Assembly (NCBI RefSeq): GCF_009811755.1
Contig: NZ_BLIV01000002.1
Location: 551,001-615,000, forward strand
DNA length: 64,000 bases
Source: Roseobacter cerasinus
GTDB lineage: Bacteria; Pseudomonadota; Alphaproteobacteria; Rhodobacterales; Rhodobacteraceae
Direction of reading: 5' to 3'
Part shown: in pieces, positions 34,448-43,033 of the stretch
How the letters are laid out: the number at the start of each line of letters is the position of its first letter
How positions within the stretch are numbered: position 1 is the first letter of the stretch
The notes under the pieces: model-generated
Seen by the model: the letters and a program-made list of their open reading frames with translations, nothing else
What the model was told of the DNA's origin: nothing
The model's database searches: none
Program-made: the position numbers and the translations under genes

Positions 34448-36709
34448 TTAGCGGGGTACAGCCACACTCTGGAGAAGAGTTTCCAATGTTTCTCGGGCGT
34501 TACCGCTGTTTTCGACTTCTGCGATGGCGGCTTCCAACATACCGTCGGCGGCATTGAGCGGTGCGATGGTCTCGCGCGCGAGCGACTGAATTTCACCGAG
34601 GACCGGTGTTTCGGAGGGGAGCAGCTCGATCCACTCTTCCGCAAGCCATGCAGATCGAATTGCCTCAGTTTCTGCATCGATGGAGCGAAATACTTCGAAT
34701 GCTTCTCTGTTTTCACCTAGTTGCAGCAACGCCTCTGCACGCAGATCTTCAACGGGTTCATCGCGTACAAGTGCGAGGGTTGTTATTGCGGCCTGCGGTT
34801 GATCTAGCGCCAGATAGATCTCGGCTTGAGTGAGCTTGTGTCTATCGCCTTGCTTCCCAACAGGGACCGAGGACATCAGTTCGTTTGCGTCGTTTGGAAA
34901 CCCCAGCTCCAGCAGGCGTTTTGATACACCTTCGATTGCGGCGGGTGTTAGACTGGACGGGGACGAGGGAAGATGATCGAAAAAACCGTCTAAGAACGAG
35001 ATGTCGTCTGCAAGTCTCGATAGCGCCACGAAGATGTGGGATTGCATGTCAGCCAGAAGGTCATCGTCACCGTGAGAGATTTCACTTTGCGACGCCTGAA
35101 ACGCCTTTTCAAACTGACCCGAATATGCCGATGCAATTACATGCGCGCGGAGAAGCTCTTTTGCCAGCGGGCCTTTGCGATTTTCGAAGGCGTAGGTTTC
35201 AACCAATAAAGCCAAATCTGCCGGGACCGTTTCCCCCTCCGACACCAAAGTATCAATAAGGGCAATTGTGGCTTGAGGAGTCTCCGCTGTATTTGTCTCT
35301 ATCACATTCAATAGGATACTTTCTGCGGTTTCAGAGTTTCCCGATTTATTTTCGATTTTGGCTTCGGCGAGCTGCGCGCCTGCTGTCTCTCCGGATTGAT
35401 CCCATTCAATATTTCTTAGAGCAATCGCTGCGGAGTCGAGGCTTCCATGGTCTGCAAGTCGTTTGCTCAGAATTGGCGCGATAAAACGCTTCAAATGCGA
35501 AGGTAAGCTTGCCAGAGCGCGCAGTGTTGCTTGCTCGTTCAGAACCTGATCCGCAGGGAAGGTTTGAGCAGCCATCGCAGCCCAGAGAGCCAGCGGCGAG
35601 GCGCAATCGGAAAACCGATGAACGAAACGAGGGTTGCGCGCGTAGCCATGCTCCATGATGTCAGCCAAATCGACAAGTTCGGGGTGAGTTGATGTAAGGG
35701 CTTCCGAGAGACTAAGGGTTTGTTTGGCTTCGGCGCCGAAACCAAAGTAGATATAGAGCCGGGCCAGTTTGATGGCGACTTCCGCATTCAATCGGTCAGT
35801 TTCCGAATAAAGCTGGCGTCGAAGGGTGCCGATTTGACTATGGAGATCCAAATCACCGCCCCAATTTGGCACTGCAACGCGATCCGGTTCTGGGCAAACG
35901 GCGCCCGAGGTCATCAGACCGCTGTTCGCCGTCGTATTTGTTGGACTATCTCGGCTCGTTGTTACGCGGATGTTGCCGTAGTCGGCAGGCGCGACGTTCA
36001 CTTCTGTCTCGGAGGAGTCAAAAATCTCCAACGTAGGAGCAGGTGTTGCGTCTTCGAGGAGAGCATCCAGATTGGGTGTTGCGGGTTCCAGAATGCCTCG
36101 CGATGCAGCATTTCCGACGCCGCGCAGGAGTTGATCCCGAGTTGCGTCGACCAAGGCAGTTTGCGCCTCCGATAGGGTAGCGCGAGGCTCGCGCGAGACT
36201 GTTTCTGTTTCGAGCGCGCCTTGATCCTCTGCCCGCGCGTTCGTTTCCGATCCGGGAAAATCAGACCAGAGCAAATCACCAAAGTTAAAACGCGAGGCTG
36301 GGCGCGCTGAGATGAAGCGATTGGGTCGATCTGCAGCCTGTGGTGGCAAAGGTGGGCCGTCGATGATATCGACAACAAGGAAGTTTCCTCTCTCAACGAA
36401 CGTCCTTGCTTCGCATGCACACGCCAGTTCGAGTTCCAGTCGCGAAGGGTAGCTTCGCACTGCCACCAGCTGATCGCGAGGAATGATGTTAAAGACCCGG
36501 CTTGTGTCGAACCCGGTATCATGTTCGACAATTTCTATTGTCTTCAGGCCTGGTTCTTCCTGAAGCTGCCAGGTGCTGTCCTGGGGCAACCGCAAGACAA
36601 GGCGGGTAAAACCGTTGTGATCGCCGGACCGGACAACAATTGGTTCAGCCGCAACTGTCCCGCCAATAGACAAGCCAAGTATGCTTGCGAACGCCGCTAT
36701 GCGAATCAT
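34448..36709 (-). CDS. Large secreted helical-repeat protein co-transcribed with motA
   Basis: 753 aa from the ATG at 36709 (ATGA overlap with motA); signal peptide MIRIAAFASILGLSIGGTVAA. Residues ~20-120 look like a compact beta domain (IVVRSGDHNGFTRLVLRLP; LELELACACEARTF; LVVDIIDGP), somewhat AMIN-like, with a CxC pair. A Pro/Thr/Glu-rich linker follows (~130-270), and then a long alpha-helical, TPR-like region (~280-740) with repeated helix pairs such as KLARLYIYFGFGAEAKQTLSL and IYLALDQPQAAITTLAL. I do not recognise a named family. The position suggests a periplasmic motor or stator accessory protein, analogous in place to rhizobial MotC, but no homology is claimed. A 100-bp gap with no recognised motif separates it from the slt gene. 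Confidence 0.75.
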   Translation of the reverse strand: MIRIAAFASILGLSIGGTVAAEPIVVRSGDHNGFTRLVLRLPQDSTWQLQEEPGLKTIEIVEHDTGFDTSRVFNIIPRDQLVAVRSYPSRLELELACACEARTFVERGNFLVVDIIDGPPLPPQAADRPNRFISARPASRFNFGDLLWSDFPGSETNARAEDQGALETETVSREPRATLSEAQTALVDATRDQLLRGVGNAASRGILEPATPNLDALLEDATPAPTLEIFDSSETEVNVAPADYGNIRVTTSRDSPTNTTANSGLMTSGAVCPEPDRVAVPNWGGDLDLHSQIGTLRRQLYSETDRLNAEVAIKLARLYIYFGFGAEAKQTLSLSEALTSTHPELVDLADIMEHGYARNPRFVHRFSDCASPLALWAAMAAQTFPADQVLNEQATLRALASLPSHLKRFIAPILSKRLADHGSLDSAAIALRNIEWDQSGETAGAQLAEAKIENKSGNSETAESILLNVIETNTAETPQATIALIDTLVSEGETVPADLALLVETYAFENRKGPLAKELLRAHVIASAYSGQFEKAFQASQSEISHGDDDLLADMQSHIFVALSRLADDISFLDGFFDHLPSSPSSLTPAAIEGVSKRLLELGFPNDANELMSSVPVGKQGDRHKLTQAEIYLALDQPQAAITTLALVRDEPVEDLRAEALLQLGENREAFEVFRSIDAETEAIRSAWLAEEWIELLPSETPVLGEIQSLARETIAPLNAADGMLEAAIAEVENSGNARETLETLLQSVAVPR

Positions 36710-37575
36710 GCGGCACCTTGTTTGACGGACTTCAGCGCATCTTCCAGCTCGGAGAAACTGGGGCGGCAATGAGAGGGCGTATTCTGCCGCCCGACTTCGA
36801 TACAAATGTTGGTGGCATGGGCATGAAGATTGGCCACCAGAACTTCGCGAATAAGCTGATAAAAATGGCCGTCTTCTTCCGTGATGGTCTTTACTTTGGC
36901 AGCGAACGGACCAACAAAGCAATATGCCAAGAACACACCAAGGAAGGTACCGACCAGAGCGCCACCGATCAGTTTGCCAAGGACTTCGGGCGGCTGATCG
37001 ATTGAACCCATAGTTTTGATGATGCCCAAAACGGCGGCAACAATTCCAAGTGCCGGCAAACCATCTGCCACCGTCTGCAGGGCGTGACTTGAATGCAACG
37101 CGTGGTGCATATTCGCTTCCATGCGTTTTTCCAGAACTTCCTCCACCTGATGTGGATCGTCGTAGTTCATCGATGCCGACCGCATGGTGTCGCAGATCAG
37201 TGCAATGGCTTCTCGGTCCTGAAGAATCTTTGGATATTTGGAAAAGATGTTTGAGTCGTCCGGTGCCTCAATATGCTCTTCAATCGCCACCGGATTTTGG
37301 CGCGCTAATCGGATAAGTTCAAACAAGAGGCAAAGAAGATCTTTGTAGTCATCATGCGCCCATTTAGGACCTTTGAAGACTTTACCCATGTCCCGCGCCG
37401 TCTGCTTAATCGCCGATGAATCATTACTGATCAGGAAAGCGCCGACGGCAGCGCCGCCAATCATCGTCATCTCAAACGGCAAGGCTTTGAAAATGATTCC
37501 CATCTTGCCTCCAGCGGCAAGATAGCCGCCGAAAACCATGATAAAAACAACCACGATTCCAATGATTCCGATCAT
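36706..37575 (-). CDS. motA: Flagellar stator protein MotA
   Basis: 289 aa from the ATG at 37575. Four membrane helices with the MotA blocks IGIVVVFIMVFGGYLAAGG, TVADGLPALGIVAAVLGIIKTMGS (conserved Pro of TM3) and LIGGALVGTFLGVFLAYCFVGPFA (TM4 with conserved Pro). The large cytoplasmic loop carries the EEHIEAPDDSNIFSKYP region. MotA and MotB form the proton channel. motB is absent from this window, so it must be encoded elsewhere. Confidence 0.96.
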   Translation of the reverse strand: MIGIIGIVVVFIMVFGGYLAAGGKMGIIFKALPFEMTMIGGAAVGAFLISNDSSAIKQTARDMGKVFKGPKWAHDDYKDLLCLLFELIRLARQNPVAIEEHIEAPDDSNIFSKYPKILQDREAIALICDTMRSASMNYDDPHQVEEVLEKRMEANMHHALHSSHALQTVADGLPALGIVAAVLGIIKTMGSIDQPPEVLGKLIGGALVGTFLGVFLAYCFVGPFAAKVKTITEEDGHFYQLIREVLVANLHAHATNICIEVGRQNTPSHCRPSFSELEDALKSVKQGAA

Positions 37576-37639
37576 CTTCAACCCTCAGTAGCTGGCCGCT
37601 GTACTGTCGCAAAAGGAAGTTAAGAAAGCCTCTGCGCCG

Positions 37640-38248
37640 CTAGCCTTTAGGCACATCAGCGTTTCTACCAGCCATTATGACGCTAATCGAATAGGCCACC
37701 TGTGGAGAGAGGCCGGCCATGACTCCAGCCGCCGCCTCTGGCCGCATGCGACCAAGAAAACCGGCCGCGAAAACGGGCTCCATTTGCTCAAACAAAGCCG
37801 CGGCGTCTTTGGGCTTCATATTTTCGTAGACTGATGTCAGTCGGGCCAGATCATCTTCGGCTGCCGTGTTCGCAAGCGCCAGCAAATCACGCAGCGAATC
37901 TTCTGCACCCTGAAGTGCCGCAAGCCGCCTTTCGATCTCCTCATCTGCAACCGAGAGTGCCTTCATTCGCATCTCAATCTGCTCTTCCCGTTCCGCAAGC
38001 CGCTGCTCCCGTGCCTGGAAAGACTGCAGCATCTTTGACATCCGTTCCCTATCGTCAGATGGGGCCTCGGTATCTGGCATGTCCGCCTTGTTTGCCGCGA
38101 CCTCCACTACCGCGGAGGGATTTTCGGTGGCCACAGCCTGCCCCGCACCTATGCCAATACGAATGACCGCCGAACCGACGAGGAGGCCAGCGATCAACAA
38201 GATGGAGCCGCGTCCAGTGCCGCGAGAGAGGAATGTCACGTACTTCAC
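37640..38248 (-). CDS. MotE-like stator chaperone (MgtE_N domain)
   Basis: 202 aa starting at GTG, with a signal anchor (~residues 15-38), an acidic coiled coil (FQAREQRLAEREEQIEMRMKALSVADEEIERRLAAL) and a C-terminal MgtE_N-like module (YENMKPKDAAALFEQMEPVFAAGFLGRMRPEAAAGVMAGLSP). This layout matches MotE, a periplasmic chaperone for MotC in rhizobia and present near motA in many alphaproteobacteria. It overlaps the upstream gene (GTGA) and precedes motA by 64 bp. Confidence 0.85.
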   Translation of the reverse strand: MKYVTFLSRGTGRGSILLIAGLLVGSAVIRIGIGAGQAVATENPSAVVEVAANKADMPDTEAPSDDRERMSKMLQSFQAREQRLAEREEQIEMRMKALSVADEEIERRLAALQGAEDSLRDLLALANTAAEDDLARLTSVYENMKPKDAAALFEQMEPVFAAGFLGRMRPEAAAGVMAGLSPQVAYSISVIMAGRNADVPKG

Positions 38249-38637
38249 TGGTGTGCCTCCGCACCACGATGCCGCACAAACATGGGTTCATTGGCAGGCT
38301 GCGCCGGCGCAACTGGTCGCGGTTGGGTAGCCGGTTCCTGATGCCTTGGGACATCAGGGACGTCGTGCAGAGATGCCATCTGCAGTTCAAGCTTGCGCGA
38401 CATGTCTTCTGCGCGTTTTGTCAGATCAGTCAGGGTATCTGCGGAGTTCGCCGCTGTAGATTGCGCTGCCGACAGTGTCTTGGTTAGGTCATCGACTTGA
38501 GCGGACAAAACTGCCACCGCTCCACCCACACCTTTTTCAAGATCGTTGAAACGATTCAGTCTGCGCCCAAGAACCAGGCAGTAAATCCCCGCCCCAAGCG
38601 CGCCAGCGGCCAACAAAACATCTGCAATCAGTTCCAT
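38245..38637 (-). CDS. Small flagellar-cluster membrane protein, unknown function
   Basis: 130 aa: one N-terminal membrane helix (LIADVLLAAGALGAGIYCLVLG), a helical coiled-coil-prone region (~30-90) and a Pro-rich tail. It resembles the conserved small proteins found between fliL and motE in alphaproteobacterial flagellar loci. Its role is not known. It lies 10 bp after fliL and overlaps motE by 4 nt, so it belongs to the same operon. Confidence 0.75.
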   Translation of the reverse strand: MELIADVLLAAGALGAGIYCLVLGRRLNRFNDLEKGVGGAVAVLSAQVDDLTKTLSAAQSTAANSADTLTDLTKRAEDMSRKLELQMASLHDVPDVPRHQEPATQPRPVAPAQPANEPMFVRHRGAEAHQ

Positions 38638-38647
38638 ATCACCCTCC

Positions 38648-39136
38648 TTAGTTCAGTACGAATTCCATGATGAGTAGATCTTTGACTTGCTCGGGTCCGG
38701 TGACCACCTGGACCCGTCGCAACATCTGCGCTCGCAAACGTGTCAGAGCGGCCGGGCTGGTGAGATCATTCATCTCAACCGCGCGGAGATAACTGTTCAG
38801 AACATCGATGATCCGGGGCAACATCGCCTCGACGTCCGAAGCATATCCGGCAGCCACCTCCAGCTCAGCGCGAAAGCGCAAATGATCCTGCGCGCTGCTT
38901 TGCGGCAACGAGACCGTGATCGGCTCGATTGCGACAAATTCTATGACGGGAGATTTGTCCTCTGCCTTCGTTTCTTCGGCGGCGGGTTTTTTTGATTCGC
39001 CACCAAGCAGCAACCCGCTCCATGTCGCATAAAAACCACCTCCACCACCGACAAGAAGAAGCACAATGCCAAGAATTAAAGGCATTTTCGACGATTTTGG
39101 TTCAACTTCGTCTTCAATGATAGCTGCGTCTGTCAT
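38648..39136 (-). CDS. fliL: FliL-family basal-body protein (second copy)
   Basis: 162 aa: cytoplasmic start, one membrane helix (MPLILGIVLLLVGGGGGFYATW), a short linker and a FliL domain (IEFVAIEPITVSLP, LRFRAELEVAAGY, LPRIIDVLNSYLRAVEMNDLTSPAALTRLRAQMLRRVQ, ending LLIMEFVLN). It is closer to canonical FliL than the copy at 26352, and its place before motE/motA fits the stator role. It reads divergently from fliF. Confidence 0.93.
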   Translation of the reverse strand: MTDAAIIEDEVEPKSSKMPLILGIVLLLVGGGGGFYATWSGLLLGGESKKPAAEETKAEDKSPVIEFVAIEPITVSLPQSSAQDHLRFRAELEVAAGYASDVEAMLPRIIDVLNSYLRAVEMNDLTSPAALTRLRAQMLRRVQVVTGPEQVKDLLIMEFVLN

Positions 39137-39182
39137 GAGCTTCCCGTTCTTGGTTACGAAAATTGTTATAGACGCGATTGCA

Positions 39183-39197
39183 CTAACCGATTGTTAA
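39183..39197. promoter_or_regulatory. Candidate CtrA-type box (CTAA-N7-TTAA)
   Basis: CTAA, seven bases, TTAA, one mismatch from the CtrA consensus, in the 122-bp divergent region between fliL and fliF. It could serve both operons. Confidence 0.4.
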
Positions 39198-39258
39198 GCC
39201 AGATCGTTCATTGCTGTTGGCATCGCTGAATAGAACGTTCAGCTCCACGGAGGCGGTT

Positions 39259-40881
39259 GTGCAGCAGTTATTGAATGCGTGGACGGGGCTTGATTTGCGT
39301 CGTCAGATTATTGTGATCGTCGCGACAGTCGCCATGTTTGTCGGCATCCTGGCGATGTCACGCATGGCCTCCGCGCCATCCATGACACTTCTTTATGCGG
39401 GCCTTGAAAATGGCGCGGCAGGTGAGGTTGTTCGAGCTCTGGAACAGCGTGGAGCGGCCTTTGAAGTGCGCGGTGGGTCGATTTTTGTCGCGGCTGAAGA
39501 TCGCGATCAACTGCGCATGACCTTGGCCAGTGAAGGCTTGCCAGCGAATTCGAATCGCGGCTACGAGCTACTTGATAACCTCTCTGGCTTCGGCACCACA
39601 TCGCAGATGTTCGATGCGGCATATTGGCGTGCGAAAGAAGGAGAGCTGGCTCGGACCATTGTTTCCAGTCCGCATGTCGCGATGGCGAGAGTTCATATCG
39701 CCAGCACGGGGTCCAATCCCTTTCAACGGGGTGTCACGCCAAAGGCATCCGTATCTGTGACCCCGACCGGAGGGGCGGTGACCCCACAGCAAGCCAAGGC
39801 GATCCGATTCCTTGTGTCTTCCGCCGTAGCCGGGCTTGCTTCAGAAGATGTCGCTGTCATTGATGCAAACGGTGCCCTGATCAATTCTGTGGACGAAGTG
39901 GCGCCGGCTGGATCAGATGATAAGGCCCAGGTCTTGCGGGACCGGGTTCAGCGTCTGCTTGAGGCGCGGGTTGGCTTTGGGAATGCCGTTGTCGAAGTCA
40001 GCGTCGACACGGTCACTGAAAGTGAAGCCATCAGAGAGCGAATCTTTGATCCTCAGGGACGGGTCGCGATCAGCACGGATACGGAAGAGCGTAACAACAC
40101 GTCTACTGAAGCTGGTGGTGGCGATGTGACCGTGGCGTCGAATTTGCCGGATGAAGAAGGCGGAAACGGTGAAAACTCGTCTTCCCAAAACTCTGAATCC
40201 CGGGAACGGGTAAACTATGAAGTCTCTGAAACTGAAAGGGAGATTGTGCGGGTTCCGGGGGCCATCAAGCGGCTGACCGTCGCTGTCTTGGTCAACGATG
40301 TGACTGTGGAAGGCGAAAACGGCGTTCAGGAGCTCGTTTCGCGAGATGAGCTTGAGCTCGAAGCGCTTCGGGATCTGGTTGCCTCGGCCGTTGGTTTCGA
40401 TGAATCCCGCGGTGACATTATCACAATCAAATCCATGGCGTTGCAAAGTGTATCGCCACAGGGCACCGCCGCTGGTACGTCCTTTCTTGATGGGCTTCAC
40501 CTCGACTTGATGTCGGCGATCCAAATGGCTGTATTGGCGCTTGTGACCATCATTCTAGGTTTGTTTGTGGTGCGTCCACTGCTGACCAAGCCGGCGCTTA
40601 CGGACGGGCAAGATGAGCTGGCCCTTCTGCCAGACGGAACTGCGGATGAAGATATCGCTGCCGGTGCAGATGATATGACAGCAGACGACTTTGATTTGCC
40701 AGAGCTACCAATGATCTCGGGTTTCGCATCGGATGACCCCGGCGCTCTCCCAGAACTGCCGATGGCTGGCGGGCTGTCTGATGATCCTGTCGAGCGTCTT
40801 AGAGCCATGATTGGAGAGCGGCAAGAAGAGACCGTCGAAATCCTCCGGAGTTGGCTCGAGGACAAGGAGGAAAATGCCTGA
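39259..40881 (+). CDS. fliF: Flagellar MS-ring protein FliF
   Basis: 540 aa. I chose the GTG at 39259 because GGAGG lies 5 nt upstream and the product then starts MQQLLNAWTGLDLRRQ, the usual roseobacter FliF start; a TTG 48 nt earlier has no site. First membrane helix at ~17-35 (IIVIVATVAMFVGILAM), YscJ/FliF ring-building domains (PSMTLLYAGLENGAAGEVV; ARTIVSSPHVAMARVHIA), a variable Ser/Glu-rich stretch near 290-330, second helix near 430-450 (MAVLALVTIILGLFVVRPLL) and a C-terminal tail that binds FliG. fliG is not in the window. Confidence 0.96.
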   Translation: MQQLLNAWTGLDLRRQIIVIVATVAMFVGILAMSRMASAPSMTLLYAGLENGAAGEVVRALEQRGAAFEVRGGSIFVAAEDRDQLRMTLASEGLPANSNRGYELLDNLSGFGTTSQMFDAAYWRAKEGELARTIVSSPHVAMARVHIASTGSNPFQRGVTPKASVSVTPTGGAVTPQQAKAIRFLVSSAVAGLASEDVAVIDANGALINSVDEVAPAGSDDKAQVLRDRVQRLLEARVGFGNAVVEVSVDTVTESEAIRERIFDPQGRVAISTDTEERNNTSTEAGGGDVTVASNLPDEEGGNGENSSSQNSESRERVNYEVSETEREIVRVPGAIKRLTVAVLVNDVTVEGENGVQELVSRDELELEALRDLVASAVGFDESRGDIITIKSMALQSVSPQGTAAGTSFLDGLHLDLMSAIQMAVLALVTIILGLFVVRPLLTKPALTDGQDELALLPDGTADEDIAAGADDMTADDFDLPELPMISGFASDDPGALPELPMAGGLSDDPVERLRAMIGERQEETVEILRSWLEDKEENA

Positions 40882-41480
40882 TGTCGCTGTCGCACAGGTA
40901 TAAGAACTTCAACCAGCCCAGCGAACCGGAACCGGTAGAAAGCCCGGTCAACGTTGCTTTGACAGAGGACCAGCAACTCGAAGCCTTCGAGAAGGGCTAT
41001 CAGGCTGGATGGGATGACGCGGTCAAGGCGCAGTCGGATTCCGTGTCGAAGGTCAGCGCGGAGTTCGGTCAAAATCTGCAGGATATGTCCTTTAGCTATC
41101 ATGAAGCACTGTCCAAACTCACATTGTCGGTCCAACCGATCCTTACCGACATCATAGACAAGATTCTGCCAGAGGTAGCGCGAGGCGCCTTGGCTCCACA
41201 GATCGTCGAACAGTTGATGGATCCGCTAAAGGACGCCGCATCTCAACCTGTCGAAATTGTTGTGGCGCAATCCAATCTGGAGGCTGTCCAGTCGCTGGCC
41301 GAAGATCGGCTTAAAGCGCCTTTCGAGATCGTAGTCGAACCGTCCCTTGCTGATGGTCAAGCCTTTGTCCGGATCGGCAATGAGGAACGCAATATAGATC
41401 TGCAGGCTGTCCTGTCTGGTGTCCGCGACGCCATGACAGCCTTTTTCCACGAAACAGAGCAGGAGACCCTCCATGGATGA
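40881..41480 (+). CDS. fliH: FliH-like flagellar assembly protein
   Basis: 199 aa from the ATG at 40881 (TGATG overlap with fliF). The N-terminal FEKGYQAGWDDAVKAQSDSV block and the middle helical stretch leading to LPEVARGALAPQIVEQL, followed by a C-terminal alpha/beta part (PVEIVVAQSNLEAVQSL; ADGQAFVRIGNEERNIDL), match FliH/YscL. FliH tethers FliI to the C ring and restrains its ATPase. Gene order fliF-fliH-fliN-fliP supports the call. Confidence 0.85.
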   Translation: MSLSHRYKNFNQPSEPEPVESPVNVALTEDQQLEAFEKGYQAGWDDAVKAQSDSVSKVSAEFGQNLQDMSFSYHEALSKLTLSVQPILTDIIDKILPEVARGALAPQIVEQLMDPLKDAASQPVEIVVAQSNLEAVQSLAEDRLKAPFEIVVEPSLADGQAFVRIGNEERNIDLQAVLSGVRDAMTAFFHETEQETLHG

Positions 41481-41769
41481 TCTGTCCGCAGACCGGAGCC
41501 CGGCGGCCGAAACCAGCAATCCGTTCACATCGGTACCGATCGAGGTGAGCGTCTGTGTTGGCAAGGCGCGACCATTGATCCGGGATCTGGTTGCCTTGGG
41601 CGAAAATGCGGTCCTACCGCTTGATCGGTCTGTAGACGATCCGGTCGAGCTTTACGTTGGCGACCGACTGATCGCGCGGGGCATGTTGGAAGAAAAAGAC
41701 GGCGATGATGCCAGCGGGCAGCTTGTGGTCCGGCTGACTGAAATCGTTGATCTGCAGTCTGGCCACTGA
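41473..41769 (+). CDS. fliN: Flagellar motor switch protein FliN
   Basis: 98 aa with a single SpoA domain: TSVPIEVSVCVGKARPLIRDLVALGENAVLPLDRSVDDPVELYVGDRLIARGML. It is part of the C ring with FliM and FliG, both absent from this window. It overlaps the fliH 3' end by 8 nt and precedes fliP by 6 bp. Confidence 0.94.
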   Translation: MDDLSADRSPAAETSNPFTSVPIEVSVCVGKARPLIRDLVALGENAVLPLDRSVDDPVELYVGDRLIARGMLEEKDGDDASGQLVVRLTEIVDLQSGH

Positions 41770-41775
41770 AGGTTC

Positions 41776-42513
41776 ATGCGAACGTCGCATCTACTGGCGG
41801 GCTTTCTCGCGCTTTTGTTTGTGGTGTCACCCGATCTGGTGGTGGCACAGGATTTCTCGTTTTCCCTGGCGGATGACGGATCCATAAGCGCCCGGACGAT
41901 TCAGCTATTTGCCCTCATCACGGTGCTGAGCCTGGCGCCGGGTCTGGCAATCATGGTGACGTGCTTTCCGTTCCTGGTGACCGTTTTGTCGATCCTGCGG
42001 CAGGCGATCGGCCTGCAGCAATCCCCGCCAAACATGCTCATTGTCAGCCTGGCGCTGTTCCTGACCTACTTCATTATGGAGCCTGTCTTTACCGAAGCTT
42101 GGTCAAATGGAATCATGCCCCTCAACGACAATCTCATTGATGTTGAAACGGCTTTTGTTCGGACGCTTGAGCCATTCAGGGTGTTCATGGCAAGTCGGCT
42201 GGATCCGGATACGTTCTTCGCAATGGCGGAGCTTCGGGCCGACACAATTGATGCAACCCCAACGCCCGACGCCCCTTTGTCTGTACTTGTTCCAAGCTTC
42301 TTGTTGTCAGAGATATCGCGCGCGTTTCAGATTGGGTTTCTGATTTTCCTGCCATTCCTGATCATTGATCTCGTGGTTGCAGCCATTCTGATGTCGATGG
42401 GGATGATGATGGTCCCGCCGGTCATTGTTTCTCTCCCCTTCAAACTGGCCTTTTTTGTCATCGCCGACGGATGGAGCCTGATCGCGGGCAGTCTGGTCAG
42501 AAGCTATTTCTGA
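41776..42513 (+). CDS. fliP: Flagellar export gate protein FliP
   Basis: 245 aa with a cleavable signal sequence (residues 1-24) and four membrane helices. FliP blocks: LITVLSLAPGLAIMVTCFPFLVTVLSILRQAIGLQQSPPN, SLALFLTYFIMEPVF, and VPSFLLSEISRAFQIGFLIFLPFLIIDLVVAAILMSMGMMMVPP. It is the last flagellar gene in the window; the unrelated 43-kb locus begins 520 bp further on. Confidence 0.97.
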   Translation: MRTSHLLAGFLALLFVVSPDLVVAQDFSFSLADDGSISARTIQLFALITVLSLAPGLAIMVTCFPFLVTVLSILRQAIGLQQSPPNMLIVSLALFLTYFIMEPVFTEAWSNGIMPLNDNLIDVETAFVRTLEPFRVFMASRLDPDTFFAMAELRADTIDATPTPDAPLSVLVPSFLLSEISRAFQIGFLIFLPFLIIDLVVAAILMSMGMMMVPPVIVSLPFKLAFFVIADGWSLIAGSLVRSYF

Positions 42514-42622
42514 GTTGAAAGACCAACTCCAACCCTGCATCTGAGGTGGCCGAGCGAGGCGCATGCAAGCGCTGCTGCGCATCGCAAAAGCGACCGTTCT
42601 TCCAAAGTGCTGGACGCCAATT

Positions 42623-42895
42623 CTATTTTGCGGCTTGGCCTTCCTCACAAATGCACAGAGATGCACATTGTGGCGGAGATTTCTGCCCTATGTCCTGTTG
42701 CTCCAAACGGTTCCCAAACCACGGTGCGGGGATCATTTGACTTCCAGATCCCCCTGAGAAATGCGCAAAAACCTCAAAATTAGTGGATTTAATGTCCCGT
42801 ATCTGGTTCTCCAGCCGATCTTGTGTGCGCCCTGTCGAATAATTAGCAACAAAAAAGGCGAGAGCGACGACTATCGCCCCCCAGGTTATGGCCAT
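42623..42895 (-). CDS. Possible small membrane protein
   Basis: A 90-residue frame from the ATG at 42895 with one plausible membrane helix (MAITWGAIVVALAFFVANYS) and a charged segment after it (TGRTQDRLENQIRDIK). The ribosome site is poor and I do not recognise a family. It is the only coding candidate in the 520-bp region between fliP and the aspartoacylase-like gene; that region otherwise shows a weak 6-bp hairpin (42512-42529) and nothing else. Confidence 0.3.
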   Translation of the reverse strand: MAITWGAIVVALAFFVANYSTGRTQDRLENQIRDIKSTNFEVFAHFSGGSGSQMIPAPWFGNRLEQQDIGQKSPPQCASLCICEEGQAAK

Positions 42896-43033
42896 TTCAG
42901 GTTTCTCTGATTGCCGATCCTTATCCGCCGACTGGCGCACATCTGTCGTTTGGCGCCTTTGATTCTGCGCCGACGAGGGGATGACTCTCTCTGCGCAGCA
43001 AGCGCTGAACACCGCTGTTCCTGATAGGGTGTT

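Noticed and set aside
42540-42620. tRNA-Ser-like stretch (GGTGGCCGAG)
   Set aside because: The D-arm-like string is not followed by a matching anticodon or T arm, and no acceptor stem can be formed.
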